Assembly: GCF_030362795.1 (NCBI RefSeq)
Contig: NZ_JAUCBM010000015.1
Location: 1 to 64,000 of the forward strand
Reading direction: 5' to 3'
Source: Pseudochrobactrum kiredjianiae
Lineage (GTDB): Bacteria > Pseudomonadota > Alphaproteobacteria > Rhizobiales > Rhizobiaceae
DNA: 64,000 nt
The notes below the pieces were generated by a model. That model saw nothing but the letters and a program-made list of their open reading frames with translations. It searched no databases and was not told the origin of the DNA. The position numbers and the translations under genes are program-made. Positions 19,784 to 28,580 of the stretch are shown one piece after another (the stretch's first letter is position 1; every line of letters starts with the position of its first letter).

Positions 19784-20295
19784 ATGAGTACTCCCAGAGT
19801 TACCGGAGCGCATTTCAAAAACAAGGTAATATTTACCGGTTAAAATGCGCATTTATTCTGATTGTCAGGACATTGCCCTGATATTGACTACAAGTAAGCC
19901 ATCAAACGAACTGATCTTTTATAAAGACACGACGAAATCAGGTTTGTAATTGACTGAAACTACTCAAAAATATGCAGTATATAATATCCAAAATTATGAC
20001 ACGGATAGAATAAATCAATATCGGGACATATTTTCTTACGGATATAGGTTTGGTATATTGCCATTCATCTTAATCCATTCTGCGTTTCAGGAAAATACCA
20101 TCGACGAAAACGAGTAAAATCTGCGCAACTCCGACCAATATTCAGCTAATAGAATAGGGCTAACACATTTTAGAACAGTTTCAAGATCACGAAAATGAGA
20201 ACCATTAACATATTGATTTTCAATATTTTTTTATAAAAAAATAACCTTATATTTTGCAAAATATAAGGCCATTTCTGACATTCGAATCTCAAATC
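19784..20295. other. A/T-rich noncoding region with a 24-bp palindrome
   Basis: No credible gene: codons are scattered and no ribosome site precedes the short open frames. It should hold the promoter of the Mo-hydroxylase operon (minus strand). A 24-bp palindrome (20245-20268, ccttatatttt/aaaatataagg) followed on the minus strand by an A/T tract could be a second terminator for the gene at 20361. The composition is clearly richer in A/T than in neighbouring genes. Confidence 0.55.
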
Positions 20296-20327
20296 AATAA
20301 AAAAGCAGGCACTTAAAAGCGCCTGCT
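20296..20327 (-). terminator. Intrinsic terminator of the flavin-enzyme operon
   Basis: On the minus strand a 9-bp stem (agcaggcgc with gtgcctgct, one G-T pair; 20319-20327 with 20304-20312) is followed by a T-run. It ends transcripts of the acetyltransferase gene at 20361. Confidence 0.8.
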
Positions 20328-20360
20328 CAATATACTTGATTAAAACTATCATGTATTATT

Positions 20361-20684
20361 TTAAACAGCAGGTTCTTCGCCCGGTGCCAAGGTCATAACA
20401 TCAGCCCAATCCGGATGGCGGCGATATTGCGCCCGCACATAAGGACAAAGCGGCAGGATACGAAAAGCGTTTTTACGCGCATCTTCAACCATATAGGTCA
20501 CCAATGACAGCCCCGCGCCTGTGCTGCGCATGCTATCTGGTACACCGGTATGATCGGCACTGATAACCCCGTGAGCACGGCGCGTAAACGTAATTTCCGC
20601 TTCACCCTCGATACCATCTGCACGCGCAACATAACGCCCGTGACGGGCATCAATTTCCTCAATGCTAATTTTAAGATCAGTCAT
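20361..20684 (-). CDS. Small GNAT-like N-acetyltransferase (YjdJ/NATD1 type)
   Basis: 107 residues, typical of the short GNAT family also found in NATD1. Visible pattern: EITFTRRAHGVISADHTGVPDSMRSTGAG (the acetyl-CoA loop, given as two stretches), then SLVTYMVEDARKNAFRILPLCPYVRAQYRRHPDWADV, whose CPYVRAQYRRHPDW ending is characteristic. The substrate of this family is not established. Strong AAGGAG ribosome site. It is the last gene of the flavin-enzyme cluster, 47 bp after the oxidoreductase gene. Confidence 0.85.
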   Translation of the reverse strand: MTDLKISIEEIDARHGRYVARADGIEGEAEITFTRRAHGVISADHTGVPDSMRSTGAGLSLVTYMVEDARKNAFRILPLCPYVRAQYRRHPDWADVMTLAPGEEPAV

Positions 20685-20731
20685 TCAGATGTCTCCTTAT
20701 GCATTTACCTCAACCAGTAACCTTATAAAAA

Positions 20732-21382
20732 TCAGACTGCTTGTTTCAGGGCAAACAATTCAACCATATCATCGCGGGTCAAGGATGCGCCAAAGACCGG
20801 CGTTCCGGTAGTGAATAACCGGCTCGATGCCAATGGCCCTGCATCCACAGGATCAAAACCGATCCGGTCGATAAATTGCGCGACACTCTGCCGTGCACCC
20901 ATGTCATTACCGGCAATCGCCAATGCCCGTCGTTCAGAATCTCCTTTCGGGCGAGCCTCTTCATCAATCTCATGATAGCCCATGTGATTGAAACTACGCA
21001 CCAGCCGCGACTGTGACAAGAAGTTCTGCACCACTTCACTGCTTGAAGTTTCAGTTTCAAACTCAGCAATCGTACCGTCTGTCGGCGCCCAGTAATTCAT
21101 CGCATCAATAACAATTTTACTCGCCAGTAGTTCCGGTTGTAATTCGCGATATTTGGATAAAGGCAGCGCGAGGATCATGATATCACTTTCCGCAATCACC
21201 TCCTGTGCACTTGCAGCCATTGCACCCGGCACCATAATTTCAAGCAACAGAGCTATCTCTGCCGGTGCTTTGGATGTCGCAATTTTTACTGCATAACCCG
21301 CCGCAATTGCGCGACGGGCTATAGCGGTGCCGACACGGCCGGCACCCAGAATACCAATTGTTTTCACTTCGGTGATTTGCAT
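20732..21382 (-). CDS. NAD(P)-binding oxidoreductase, F420-dependent NADP reductase (NpdG)-like
   Basis: 216 residues. The Rossmann start IGILGAGRVGTAIARRAIAAG near residue 11 binds a dinucleotide; DIMILALP and IVIDAMNYW follow as in the NpdG family, and the rest (VRSFNHMGYHEI, SSRLFTTGTPVFG) matches bacterial members. Many such proteins in organisms without F420 are simple NAD(P)H oxidoreductases. AGGAG ribosome site nine bases from the ATG. It may feed reduced cofactor to the neighbouring flavin monooxygenases; this is inference from order. Confidence 0.82.
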   Translation of the reverse strand: MQITEVKTIGILGAGRVGTAIARRAIAAGYAVKIATSKAPAEIALLLEIMVPGAMAASAQEVIAESDIMILALPLSKYRELQPELLASKIVIDAMNYWAPTDGTIAEFETETSSSEVVQNFLSQSRLVRSFNHMGYHEIDEEARPKGDSERRALAIAGNDMGARQSVAQFIDRIGFDPVDAGPLASSRLFTTGTPVFGASLTRDDMVELFALKQAV

Positions 21383-21407
21383 CTCAGCAATCTCCTGCTA
21401 CTTGAAA

Positions 21408-21505
21408 GCGTATCCCGAAAAGTGGGAACCCGTTTTCGGATAAGATACGCGCAGAAACAAATGGATGGAGTATTTTCAACAATTCGGTTCAAACCGAAAA
21501 TACTC
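21408..21505. repeat. Dispersed intergenic palindromic element (copy b)
   Basis: First arm pair gcgtatc/gatacgc (21408-21414, 21444-21450) encloses ccgaaaa and ttttcgg. A second pair gagtatttt/aaaatactc (21468-21476, 21497-21505) encloses ttcggtt and aaccgaa. The element matches the copies at 42586 and 60346. Its right end supplies the stop codon of the flavin monooxygenase gene (21504-21506). Confidence 0.85.
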
Positions 21506-22541
21506 AATCCACGCCAAGTTCCGCATCAACCAGAGGCTTCACTTTGGTTCCCAGCAATTCAATCGAACGCAGAAAATCCTTATGCGGCATCTGCCCCACA
21601 TCCATCTGGAAAAACTGGCGCATATGACCGAGCTGTTTTTGCAGTGTGATAATCCGCTCCGCAATTTCCTCCGGCTCACCGGCAAAGATTGCGCCACCTC
21701 CGCTGGCTTCACTGTCATAATGCGAACGTGGCGGTGGTGCGAAACCGCGGATTTTACCCAACTGTTCCGTCACCGCATGCCAGTGCGTCCAAAAGAAATC
21801 TTTGGCCTGCTTAGCATTTTCACCAATATAGCCTGGCACGGCGACCGAGACTTTCAGCTTTTCCGGTGTAATTTCAGCCTGTGCGCCTGCACGGCGATAC
21901 AACTCAGCCAGAGGCGCGAAACGCGCAGCCTGCCCGCCGATAATCGCATAGGAAATCGGCAATCCGAGAATACCGGCGCGTAACGATGAATGCGGATTAC
22001 CGCCGGTTGCCAGCCAGATTGGCAGCGAGCCACGATCAGGACGCGGCACAACCAGCGCTTCATTCAGAGATGGGCGGAATTTACCCTGCCATGTCACGCT
22101 TTCGCTCTCATTAATCTGCAACAGCAAGTCAAGCTTCTCGGCATAAAGCTCATCGTAATCATTCAGACTTTGACCAAAGAGCGGAAAAGACTCTGTTGAT
22201 GAACCACGACCGGCAGTGATTTCCGCACGACCATTCGACACTGCATCAAGTGTTGCAAATTGCTGATAAACACGCACCGGATCGTCTGTACTCAACACTG
22301 TTACCGCACTGCCCAGCTTGATGTTTTTTGTGCTGGCAGCTGCAGCACCGAGAATAACGGTTGCAGCAGAGGCTGGCATTTCCCGCGTATGGTGTTCACC
22401 AATCCCGAAATAATCCAGACCGACTTCATCGGCCAATTGAATGGCTTCCAGCAAATTGCGTGTTGCATCTGCGGTTGAGCCTAACTCACCGGTCTGCGTA
22501 TTTTTCTGTACGTCGCCGAAACTATAAACGCCAAGTTCCAT
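21504..22541 (-). CDS. Luciferase-like (LLM class) flavin-dependent monooxygenase 1
   Basis: 345 residues from the ATG at 22541, which has AAGGAG at good spacing; an upstream ATG at 22574 lacks one. The bacterial luciferase barrel is recognisable: MELGVYSFGDV, LADEVGLDYFGIGEHH, and ELITAGRGSSTESFP-like EITAGRGSSTESFPLFG, then WQGKFRP and LPIWLATGG. These enzymes use FMNH2 and oxygen; this one belongs to the alkanal-monooxygenase-like branch. The FMN reductase gene directly upstream can supply FMNH2. Substrate unknown. The stop codon lies inside an intergenic palindromic element. Confidence 0.87.
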   Translation of the reverse strand: MELGVYSFGDVQKNTQTGELGSTADATRNLLEAIQLADEVGLDYFGIGEHHTREMPASAATVILGAAAASTKNIKLGSAVTVLSTDDPVRVYQQFATLDAVSNGRAEITAGRGSSTESFPLFGQSLNDYDELYAEKLDLLLQINESESVTWQGKFRPSLNEALVVPRPDRGSLPIWLATGGNPHSSLRAGILGLPISYAIIGGQAARFAPLAELYRRAGAQAEITPEKLKVSVAVPGYIGENAKQAKDFFWTHWHAVTEQLGKIRGFAPPPRSHYDSEASGGGAIFAGEPEEIAERIITLQKQLGHMRQFFQMDVGQMPHKDFLRSIELLGTKVKPLVDAELGVD

Positions 22542-22616
22542 GATACTGGCTCCTTTCAGTGCAGGTTCTTTCACGCCGCACTTTTAAATTCTTAAATAGG
22601 TGGCAATCTCTGTGCA

Positions 22617-23291
22617 TCAACCGGCAGAACCAGTACGCCCCTTGAGCAATTGCGCGAAAGGCGTAACGGACTGGCTGAGCTGCACACCGGAATCCCGTTT
22701 GCGCTGATCATTGATATTCGGCACAAAACCACCGACACCGGATTTTTCAGCCACCACAAGAGCTGCAAACTCGGTGGCTGCACGCTGAACACGTGACGTG
22801 AGATCGTGTCCGGCTTCACTGCTGCCAAAATCTTCTGTTGCAGCAAAAACGCCGGTTGGAACCACAGTTGCCCGCAGGTAAGAAAACAGTGGCCTTAAGG
22901 CATGGTCCAGCACCAGAGAATGTCTGGCGCTTCCGGCTGTTGCCGCAATAATCACCGGCATACCGTTCAATGCATTGGTGTCCAGACTATCGAACAGCAT
23001 TTTGAACAACCCGCTATAGCTGGCTGTAAAAACCGGTGTCACGGCAATCAACCCATCGGCAGCAGAAATCTTCTCCTTCACCTCAGAGAGGCGCGGGGTC
23101 GGAATGCCGCCGGTTGCCATGGTTGTTGCCAGTTCCACAGCCAGTTCACGCAGTTCGATTACCTCAATCTGCGCGTCTTCACCACGCGCACCGATTTGTG
23201 CGGCTGTTGCCTGCGCAATCTGATCGGCCAGCATACGGGTTGATGATGGCTGCGACAGACCTGCAGTCAAAACAAGAATATGACGTGTCAT
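22617..23291 (-). CDS. NADPH-dependent FMN reductase, CE1759 family
   Basis: 224 residues from the ATG at 23291, which has AAAGGAG upstream; the longer reading from 23324 is unlikely. Flavodoxin-like fold: TAGLSQPSSTRMLADQ binds the FMN phosphate, VTPVFTASYSGLFKMLFDSL is the NAD(P)H/FMN contact, and AATAGSARHSL follows. Such reductases make free FMNH2 for two-component monooxygenases. It sits between two luciferase-like genes (63 and 75 bp gaps), exactly the pairing known as CE1758/CE1759, which supports the partner role. Confidence 0.88.
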   Translation of the reverse strand: MTRHILVLTAGLSQPSSTRMLADQIAQATAAQIGARGEDAQIEVIELRELAVELATTMATGGIPTPRLSEVKEKISAADGLIAVTPVFTASYSGLFKMLFDSLDTNALNGMPVIIAATAGSARHSLVLDHALRPLFSYLRATVVPTGVFAATEDFGSSEAGHDLTSRVQRAATEFAALVVAEKSGVGGFVPNINDQRKRDSGVQLSQSVTPFAQLLKGRTGSAG

Positions 23292-23354
23292 GAATATCTC
23301 CTTTGCCAAGCGGACTTGGATCAAGGGCGGAGAGTTCCCCGCCCTTTACGCAAT

Positions 23355-24482
23355 TCAGGCTGGCTGCTCTGCGCTCTCGACCGGAATAACCTTACGGTGT
23401 TTACCATCCGGCCCCTGTGCCCGCAGGTTTGCGTGACTTGGCGGATCACTCGGAATATGCGACGGGCGACGCGCTTCAAACTCTTTGCGTAGCACCGGTA
23501 CCACTTCCGTGCCTAACAATTCAATCTGCTCCAGCACCACCTCTTCCGGCAGACCGGCGTGATCGACGAGGAACAACTGGCGCTGATAATGACCGGCATA
23601 ATCAGCAAAGCTCAGTGTTTTCTCGATCACCTGCTCCGGCGAACCAACAGTCAGCGGGGTCATTTCCATAAAGTCTTCCATTGACGGTCCGTGACCATAT
23701 ACAGGCGCATTATTGAAATATGGCCGGAAATCACGAATGGCATCCTGACTGTTTTTGCGCATGAAAATATGTCCGCCGAGACCGACAATCGCCTGATCCG
23801 CACTGCCGTGACCGTAATGTTCAAAGCGTGAGCGATACAGATTAATCATCTGCTGGGTATGCTCCTTGTTCCAGAAGATATGGTTCGCGAAGAAACCATC
23901 CCCATAGAACGCAGCCTGTTCCGCAATTTCTGTACTGCGAATGGAACCGTGCCATACGAATGGCGGCGTATCATCCAGCGGTGCCGGTGCCAGTGTAAAA
24001 CCACGCAGAGGCGTACGGAACTGACCTTGCCAGTCCACGGTCTTTTCACGCCACAAACGGCGCAGCAGATGGTAATTCTCAATCGCCAGCGGAATACCCT
24101 CACGGATATCCTTGCCGAACCACGGATAAACCGGTCCTGTATTGCCACGTCCCATCATCAGATCAACACGACCATCAGCCAGATGCTGCAGGATCGAAAA
24201 ATCCTCAGCAATCTTCACCGGATCATTGGTGGTGATCAGGGTTGTCGAGGTTGTCAGCTGAATTTTGCTGGTTTTGGCAGCAATCCAGCCAAGCATGGTC
24301 GTCGGTGAAGACGGCACAAAAGGCGGATTATGATGTTCGCCGGTAGCAAAAACGTCGAGACCGACTTCTTCCGCCTTCAGAGCATATTTCATCATCGACT
24401 TCAGCCGCTGATGTTCGCTCGGGGTTTTGCCGGTTGTCGGATCAGTTGTTACGTCACCGACGGTAAAAATTCCAAATTGCAT
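23355..24482 (-). CDS. Luciferase-like FMN-dependent monooxygenase 2, CE1758 family
   Basis: 375 residues. Starts MQFGIFTVGDVTTDPTTGKTP, the start typical of the CE1758 branch, then EEVGLDVFATGEHHNPPF and VDLMMGRGNTGPVYPWFG. It is a two-component flavin monooxygenase that depends on a separate FMN reductase, encoded next. First gene of the cluster, AGGTG six bases ahead of the ATG. The pair is distinct in sequence from monooxygenase 1, so two substrates or successive steps (for example desulfonation or ring attack) are possible. Confidence 0.88.
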   Translation of the reverse strand: MQFGIFTVGDVTTDPTTGKTPSEHQRLKSMMKYALKAEEVGLDVFATGEHHNPPFVPSSPTTMLGWIAAKTSKIQLTTSTTLITTNDPVKIAEDFSILQHLADGRVDLMMGRGNTGPVYPWFGKDIREGIPLAIENYHLLRRLWREKTVDWQGQFRTPLRGFTLAPAPLDDTPPFVWHGSIRSTEIAEQAAFYGDGFFANHIFWNKEHTQQMINLYRSRFEHYGHGSADQAIVGLGGHIFMRKNSQDAIRDFRPYFNNAPVYGHGPSMEDFMEMTPLTVGSPEQVIEKTLSFADYAGHYQRQLFLVDHAGLPEEVVLEQIELLGTEVVPVLRKEFEARRPSHIPSDPPSHANLRAQGPDGKHRKVIPVESAEQPA

Positions 24483-24615
24483 GAGTACACCTGTCCGTTA
24501 ATTGTCTGTTGTGAGATTCTCAACAACAACTTCGTTGACAGAAACATAATCATAGAATGGTTTTATTGTAGTCACCGGATTTGCACTAGACTGTCCTAAA
24601 TATCAGACCAATGCT

Positions 24616-27039
24616 TTATTTAGCTTCCCCGCTCACCAGATTGGCCATCAGGCGGAATGCGCCTGCAACAAGCTTGTCCATCTGGTGATGCAACACAAGA
24701 CTGGTATGCGTGTGCCGTCCTTTACCGATACGGGCAGAAAGCAAAGCTCCTGTTAAAGGCTGTTCATTGGCATCATGCATGGATAACAGCGGTTGATAGG
24801 CTTCATCCCATTGGGAAGCAAAATACAATCCGCGCTCTTTATTCCAGCCTTCCCAATCCTGAGCCGTGATCCGGTTCGGCCAATTGAGCAATTTATGTTC
24901 CGGCTCCAGCACAGTCACTGGCGCTGCGGGATCGGTCACCCGCCAGCGCAAAGACGGCGAGCCAATCTTTATATGCCGTGGCGGAGTAGCAGCGGATTTC
25001 CAGCCATCCATCGGGCGGTGATAAAGCGTCACCAGATGCCCGCCGTTTTCGACATAGTCATGCAGACGCGCTGTTGCCGCTGCCAGATCTGGCCTTAAAC
25101 CGAAGGCAAAAATTCCGACAACAATGGTGGTGAAGTGCTGCAAGTCACCGGCCAGATGTTTCAGCTCCAGCTCAGTTACATCAAGCCCCATACGGCTCAG
25201 CCACAGGCCCACACGATCAGCCCCGCCGCCGATATAACCAATCCGCGCGCCTCGCGGCCGCTTCAGATCCAGCGCCAGAATATTGAGCACTTCCGGCTCG
25301 CGATAGATCACCTGCCCGATATGCGGATAGATGATCGGGGTCAGCCGCACAGCATCGCGACCGGCAATTTGCGCTTTCAACTGAAACAACCCTGCCGCCG
25401 GTTTTTCCGGTGCCTGAAGTTTTGCCGTGCCTTCATCCTGCACGACTGACCAACCACCATCGCTGATAAACCGCACAGGTTGCTGATCCCCGCTCACTGT
25501 CACATGCACCGGCCACTGCATTTGTGCAGCCTGATCCAGCGGCACAACCACCGCTTCCGGTTCGATTCGCACAGACTGGGCAGGCACCAGCGCAAAGTGT
25601 TCAGCGAGATCGAAATCTGCCTGAGCCTGATAGCCGGAGAATCGTGCCGTCACACGCACATAAAAATCACCATTACCGCCGAGCGCAGACCAAAATGGCC
25701 GGTAGAGCGGACTGAAAGCCGCATCTGCACCTGCCTTGACATCAAATGTTTGCCCTGAGGCGGACGGAACACCCATATAGGCCGTACAATGCTCCGGTAA
25801 AACCGGCTCAGCCTTTGCCTGATAGTGTGAACTCTGTTGTGAAAAACCAACCTTCAGCAAGGCCTCGCTGGCCGGTGATAAAACAGGCGGTATCAGTTCA
25901 GCCCCGTCAAAAATCGCTACGGCTTCAATCAGAGCATAATCAATTTCTGCTTTTTTGCGCTTTAAGCGATGCGCATGTCTTTCCAGAAACTCAACCGCTG
26001 AACTTGCAAGAACATCATCAATCTTTTGCGCAGCTGTCACCAAATGAGTAATAATTGCTTCCCTTGCAGGGTAAGCATCAAGAGCTGCATCAATAGCTTT
26101 TTGAGCATTCTGCAAAGCCTGCGCTATAGCGGCAGGCAAATCTGCTTCCGCAGCCAGATCACTTAAATTGACAGGCAGGTTCTCAAAAATGGAATTCTCT
26201 TCGCCTGCCTGTGCAGCCAGTAACAAATGCAGCGGCCATTCGGTTTTTGGCTGCTCCCTCCAATACCCCATCCCCTGAGATGCATGATAATAGCGCGACC
26301 ATTCACCGATCCGGTCATAATCCGCACCCGTTGCAGGTTCACGCCCTTCAGCCCGCACAGTCAATGTTGTTTCCGGCGGCGGCACCTCATCATCATAGGT
26401 ATCACCGCCCCCCGACCACGCAGGAAGATAATATTTTGCAACCTGCCAAGTTTTAAGCCCTTGCGCGAAATGCTCAGGAAAAGCCTGACTATCAGCAGCC
26501 AGCGTAATCGCTCGTTCCGCCGCCCGCGTCATCGCACGGTGATGACCGTGCTGCCCCGGAACATCCAGAAAAGTCGGAATAACAATATCAGGCCGCTCAC
26601 TGCGATAAGCACGCACCAGACGCTCGACAATATGCTCCTCGCCCCAACGATCAAAAGTACGGTCACCGTCTTTGGAGAAGCCGAAATCATGCACCGCATC
26701 ATCAGGCCCGTGACCAAGCCAGACAATGTCGCAGTCCAGTTCCCGTGCAGCTTCTTCCATTTCCCGCGAGCGCATCAGCCCCAGTGCACCACCGCGCTCC
26801 GGCCCCAAAGCATTCTGTCCGCCCTCGCCACGGGTAGAACAGCCAACAATCACCCGCATACCGGCACCGAACCGGAAGAAGGCCAGTAATCCGCTTTGTT
26901 CATCATCGGGATGCGCGCCGGTATTCATCATTGTCACAACCGAGCGTAACCGGCTTAATGCATGATGCAGACGGATCAGAGCCGGTGCTGATTTTTGCTT
27001 TTCTATTCTTTGACGGTCAGTTAGCATGGCAGTCAGCAC
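24616..27039 (-). CDS. PIG-L family deacetylase with C-terminal GATase-like domain
   Basis: About 807 residues. The N-terminal PIG-L/LmbE zinc-deacetylase domain shows GAHPDDE near residue 40 and the second zinc motif GQHGHH near 165. The middle is rich in beta strands, and around residues 570-700 there is a glutamine-amidotransferase-like fold (RIGYIGGGADRVG, YVENGGHLVTLYHRP) without a clear catalytic Cys. The GTG at 27039 is preferred because GGAGGA lies just upstream; an ATG at 27072 overlaps the ROK stop codon. Such proteins remove N-acetyl groups from amino-sugar conjugates. It is co-directional with the ROK gene and faces the ABC/lyase/kinase operon, so it likely works on the imported compound. 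Confidence 0.85.
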   Translation of the reverse strand: MLTAMLTDRQRIEKQKSAPALIRLHHALSRLRSVVTMMNTGAHPDDEQSGLLAFFRFGAGMRVIVGCSTRGEGGQNALGPERGGALGLMRSREMEEAARELDCDIVWLGHGPDDAVHDFGFSKDGDRTFDRWGEEHIVERLVRAYRSERPDIVIPTFLDVPGQHGHHRAMTRAAERAITLAADSQAFPEHFAQGLKTWQVAKYYLPAWSGGGDTYDDEVPPPETTLTVRAEGREPATGADYDRIGEWSRYYHASQGMGYWREQPKTEWPLHLLLAAQAGEENSIFENLPVNLSDLAAEADLPAAIAQALQNAQKAIDAALDAYPAREAIITHLVTAAQKIDDVLASSAVEFLERHAHRLKRKKAEIDYALIEAVAIFDGAELIPPVLSPASEALLKVGFSQQSSHYQAKAEPVLPEHCTAYMGVPSASGQTFDVKAGADAAFSPLYRPFWSALGGNGDFYVRVTARFSGYQAQADFDLAEHFALVPAQSVRIEPEAVVVPLDQAAQMQWPVHVTVSGDQQPVRFISDGGWSVVQDEGTAKLQAPEKPAAGLFQLKAQIAGRDAVRLTPIIYPHIGQVIYREPEVLNILALDLKRPRGARIGYIGGGADRVGLWLSRMGLDVTELELKHLAGDLQHFTTIVVGIFAFGLRPDLAAATARLHDYVENGGHLVTLYHRPMDGWKSAATPPRHIKIGSPSLRWRVTDPAAPVTVLEPEHKLLNWPNRITAQDWEGWNKERGLYFASQWDEAYQPLLSMHDANEQPLTGALLSARIGKGRHTHTSLVLHHQMDKLVAGAFRLMANLVSGEAK

Positions 27040-27068
27040 GGTTCCTCCTCCCCTGCCTTCGCAGGTGA

Positions 27069-28283
27069 TCAATCAGTCAGTGTATCCAGTTTCGGTGTCA
27101 TTGCCTCAAACAAAGGCAGAGCGGCTGCGCCCAGCGCCGCTGTGTATTGGCCAGTCGCGCCGCGCACCACCCGCGGCAAAGCACGGCTGCGGCGACTGGC
27201 GACAGATATCGGCAATTGCCCCATACGGGCAATTAATCCGTCGATAAGTGCATCGGGCAGCATGCCGCTCAGAATAACGGTTTCCGGATCGAGAATATTT
27301 TCAATCATGGCAATCATCGGCGCGAGGTAGAGTGCAGCCTCATCCATCCACTCGATCAGAACCGGATGACGACTATCGTGCAACATCTGAAGGTCATCGA
27401 AATCCGTATGCATAACACCGGCTAAAACCAGCTTCTCACGCAGAACATGCAAGGAAGCATAGCGCTCCAGACAACCGCTTTGTCCGCAAGCACAGGCTTT
27501 GCCATTCGGCGCTACTACAATATGCCCGATTTCACCGGCATTGCCGAAAGCACCGCGAAACGGCACGCCATCCTGTATCAGCCCCAGACCAACACCGGCA
27601 CCAAAATAGATCATCGCGAAAGACGAAATCGCATGGCCTGCACCGAACAAGCGCTCGCCAACGGCTGCAGCATTGGCATCATTTTCAACGGTAACGGTCT
27701 CACCGCAGGCTTCACTTAAAAGCGCTGCCGCATCCACATCTGACCAGCCGGGCAAAGTGGTCGGGCCAACAGAGGTCATGCCCTCAATATCAAACGGCCC
27801 CGGCATCACCACGCCGACACCCAACAGCGGTGCGGAAAACTTTGCTTTGACCGTATCCACCTCTATGCGCAGTAAATTGGATAGCGCAGCGGGGCTGGTA
27901 TCCTGCACCGGCATGGTATGGCGGGAGCGGGGTTGCCCCGTCAGATCAAGCACGGTTGTCACCATATGATCCGATGCCATTTCGACGCCCATCGTCACCG
28001 CACCATCAGGATTAACCGCGAATTGTTTTGGCGGCTGACCACGTCTGGATTTGAGTCGTCCGGTCTCCATCAACAGGTTTTCGCAGACCAGTTCATCGAC
28101 AATATTGGCAATCGCCTGAGCGGTCAGATGGGTCAGACGCGCAAGTTGCATACGCCCCAAAGAGCCATGCTGGCGCACACTATCCAACACCACGCGACGG
28201 TTATGATCGCGGATTCGCTCGGGGTTTTTGCCCAAAGTAATCAGTTGTGTGCCTGATTCTGTGCGTGTCGGCTGTTCGCCCAT
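27069..28283 (-). CDS. ROK-family transcriptional repressor
   Basis: 404 residues. An N-terminal winged helix (RDHNRRVVLDSVRQHGSLGR, then LARLTHLTAQAIANIVDELV) is fused to a sugar-kinase-like ROK domain with the zinc motif CACGQSGCLERYAS near residue 270 and IYFGAGVGLGLI. ROK repressors of the NagC/XylR type release DNA on binding a sugar or sugar phosphate. It is divergent from the ABC importer operon (297 bp between) and upstream of the PIG-L gene, so it probably controls both. This points to a sugar-like inducer. Confidence 0.92.
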   Translation of the reverse strand: MGEQPTRTESGTQLITLGKNPERIRDHNRRVVLDSVRQHGSLGRMQLARLTHLTAQAIANIVDELVCENLLMETGRLKSRRGQPPKQFAVNPDGAVTMGVEMASDHMVTTVLDLTGQPRSRHTMPVQDTSPAALSNLLRIEVDTVKAKFSAPLLGVGVVMPGPFDIEGMTSVGPTTLPGWSDVDAAALLSEACGETVTVENDANAAAVGERLFGAGHAISSFAMIYFGAGVGLGLIQDGVPFRGAFGNAGEIGHIVVAPNGKACACGQSGCLERYASLHVLREKLVLAGVMHTDFDDLQMLHDSRHPVLIEWMDEAALYLAPMIAMIENILDPETVILSGMLPDALIDGLIARMGQLPISVASRRSRALPRVVRGATGQYTAALGAAALPLFEAMTPKLDTLTD

Positions 28284-28480
28284 GCTGTTTTATCCTGCCC
28301 GTCTCAAAAAATGATAAGCTAGAGCTTTCATAACCGCAATATATTAACTCAAGTAAATTATCTTATTGACAAAACCCCACAAAATAGTGACCGTAAACAA
28401 CAGATCTGCGGAGGAAAACGCAGCCGGAACTGCAACGGCTTTCAGACGAACGATAAACTCTGAAAGCCAAGGAGAACGGC

Positions 28481-28520
28481 ATGCCCCAAAAAACCGGCAC
28501 CGGTTTTGGATAAAGGTATG
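28481..28520 (+). repeat. Short palindromic element carrying a 10-codon frame with strong ribosome site
   Basis: Core ccaaaaaaccgg/ccggttttgg with imperfect flanks resembles the dispersed palindromes elsewhere in the window. An AAGGAG ribosome site stands ahead of an ATG at 28481 that opens a 10-codon frame (MPQKTGTGFG, stop 28511-28513). It lies in the leader of the ABC operon, 68 bp before the binding-protein gene. Whether the frame is translated is unknown. Confidence 0.4.
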
Positions 28521-28580
28521 GATCATCAATGTTTTTTGCCTGACACCGGTAAAAGCCGGAGGCCTTAAGGGGAGGTTCAC

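Noticed and set aside
17927-19843. 638-codon open frame on the plus strand
   Set aside because: It is entirely antisense to the Mo subunit gene, has no ribosome site and its composition is that of a reverse reading of a normal gene.
20170-20352. 60-codon minus-strand frame with hydrophobic residues
   Set aside because: Lies over two terminator-like hairpins in an A/T-rich gap, no ribosome site and no recognisable family.
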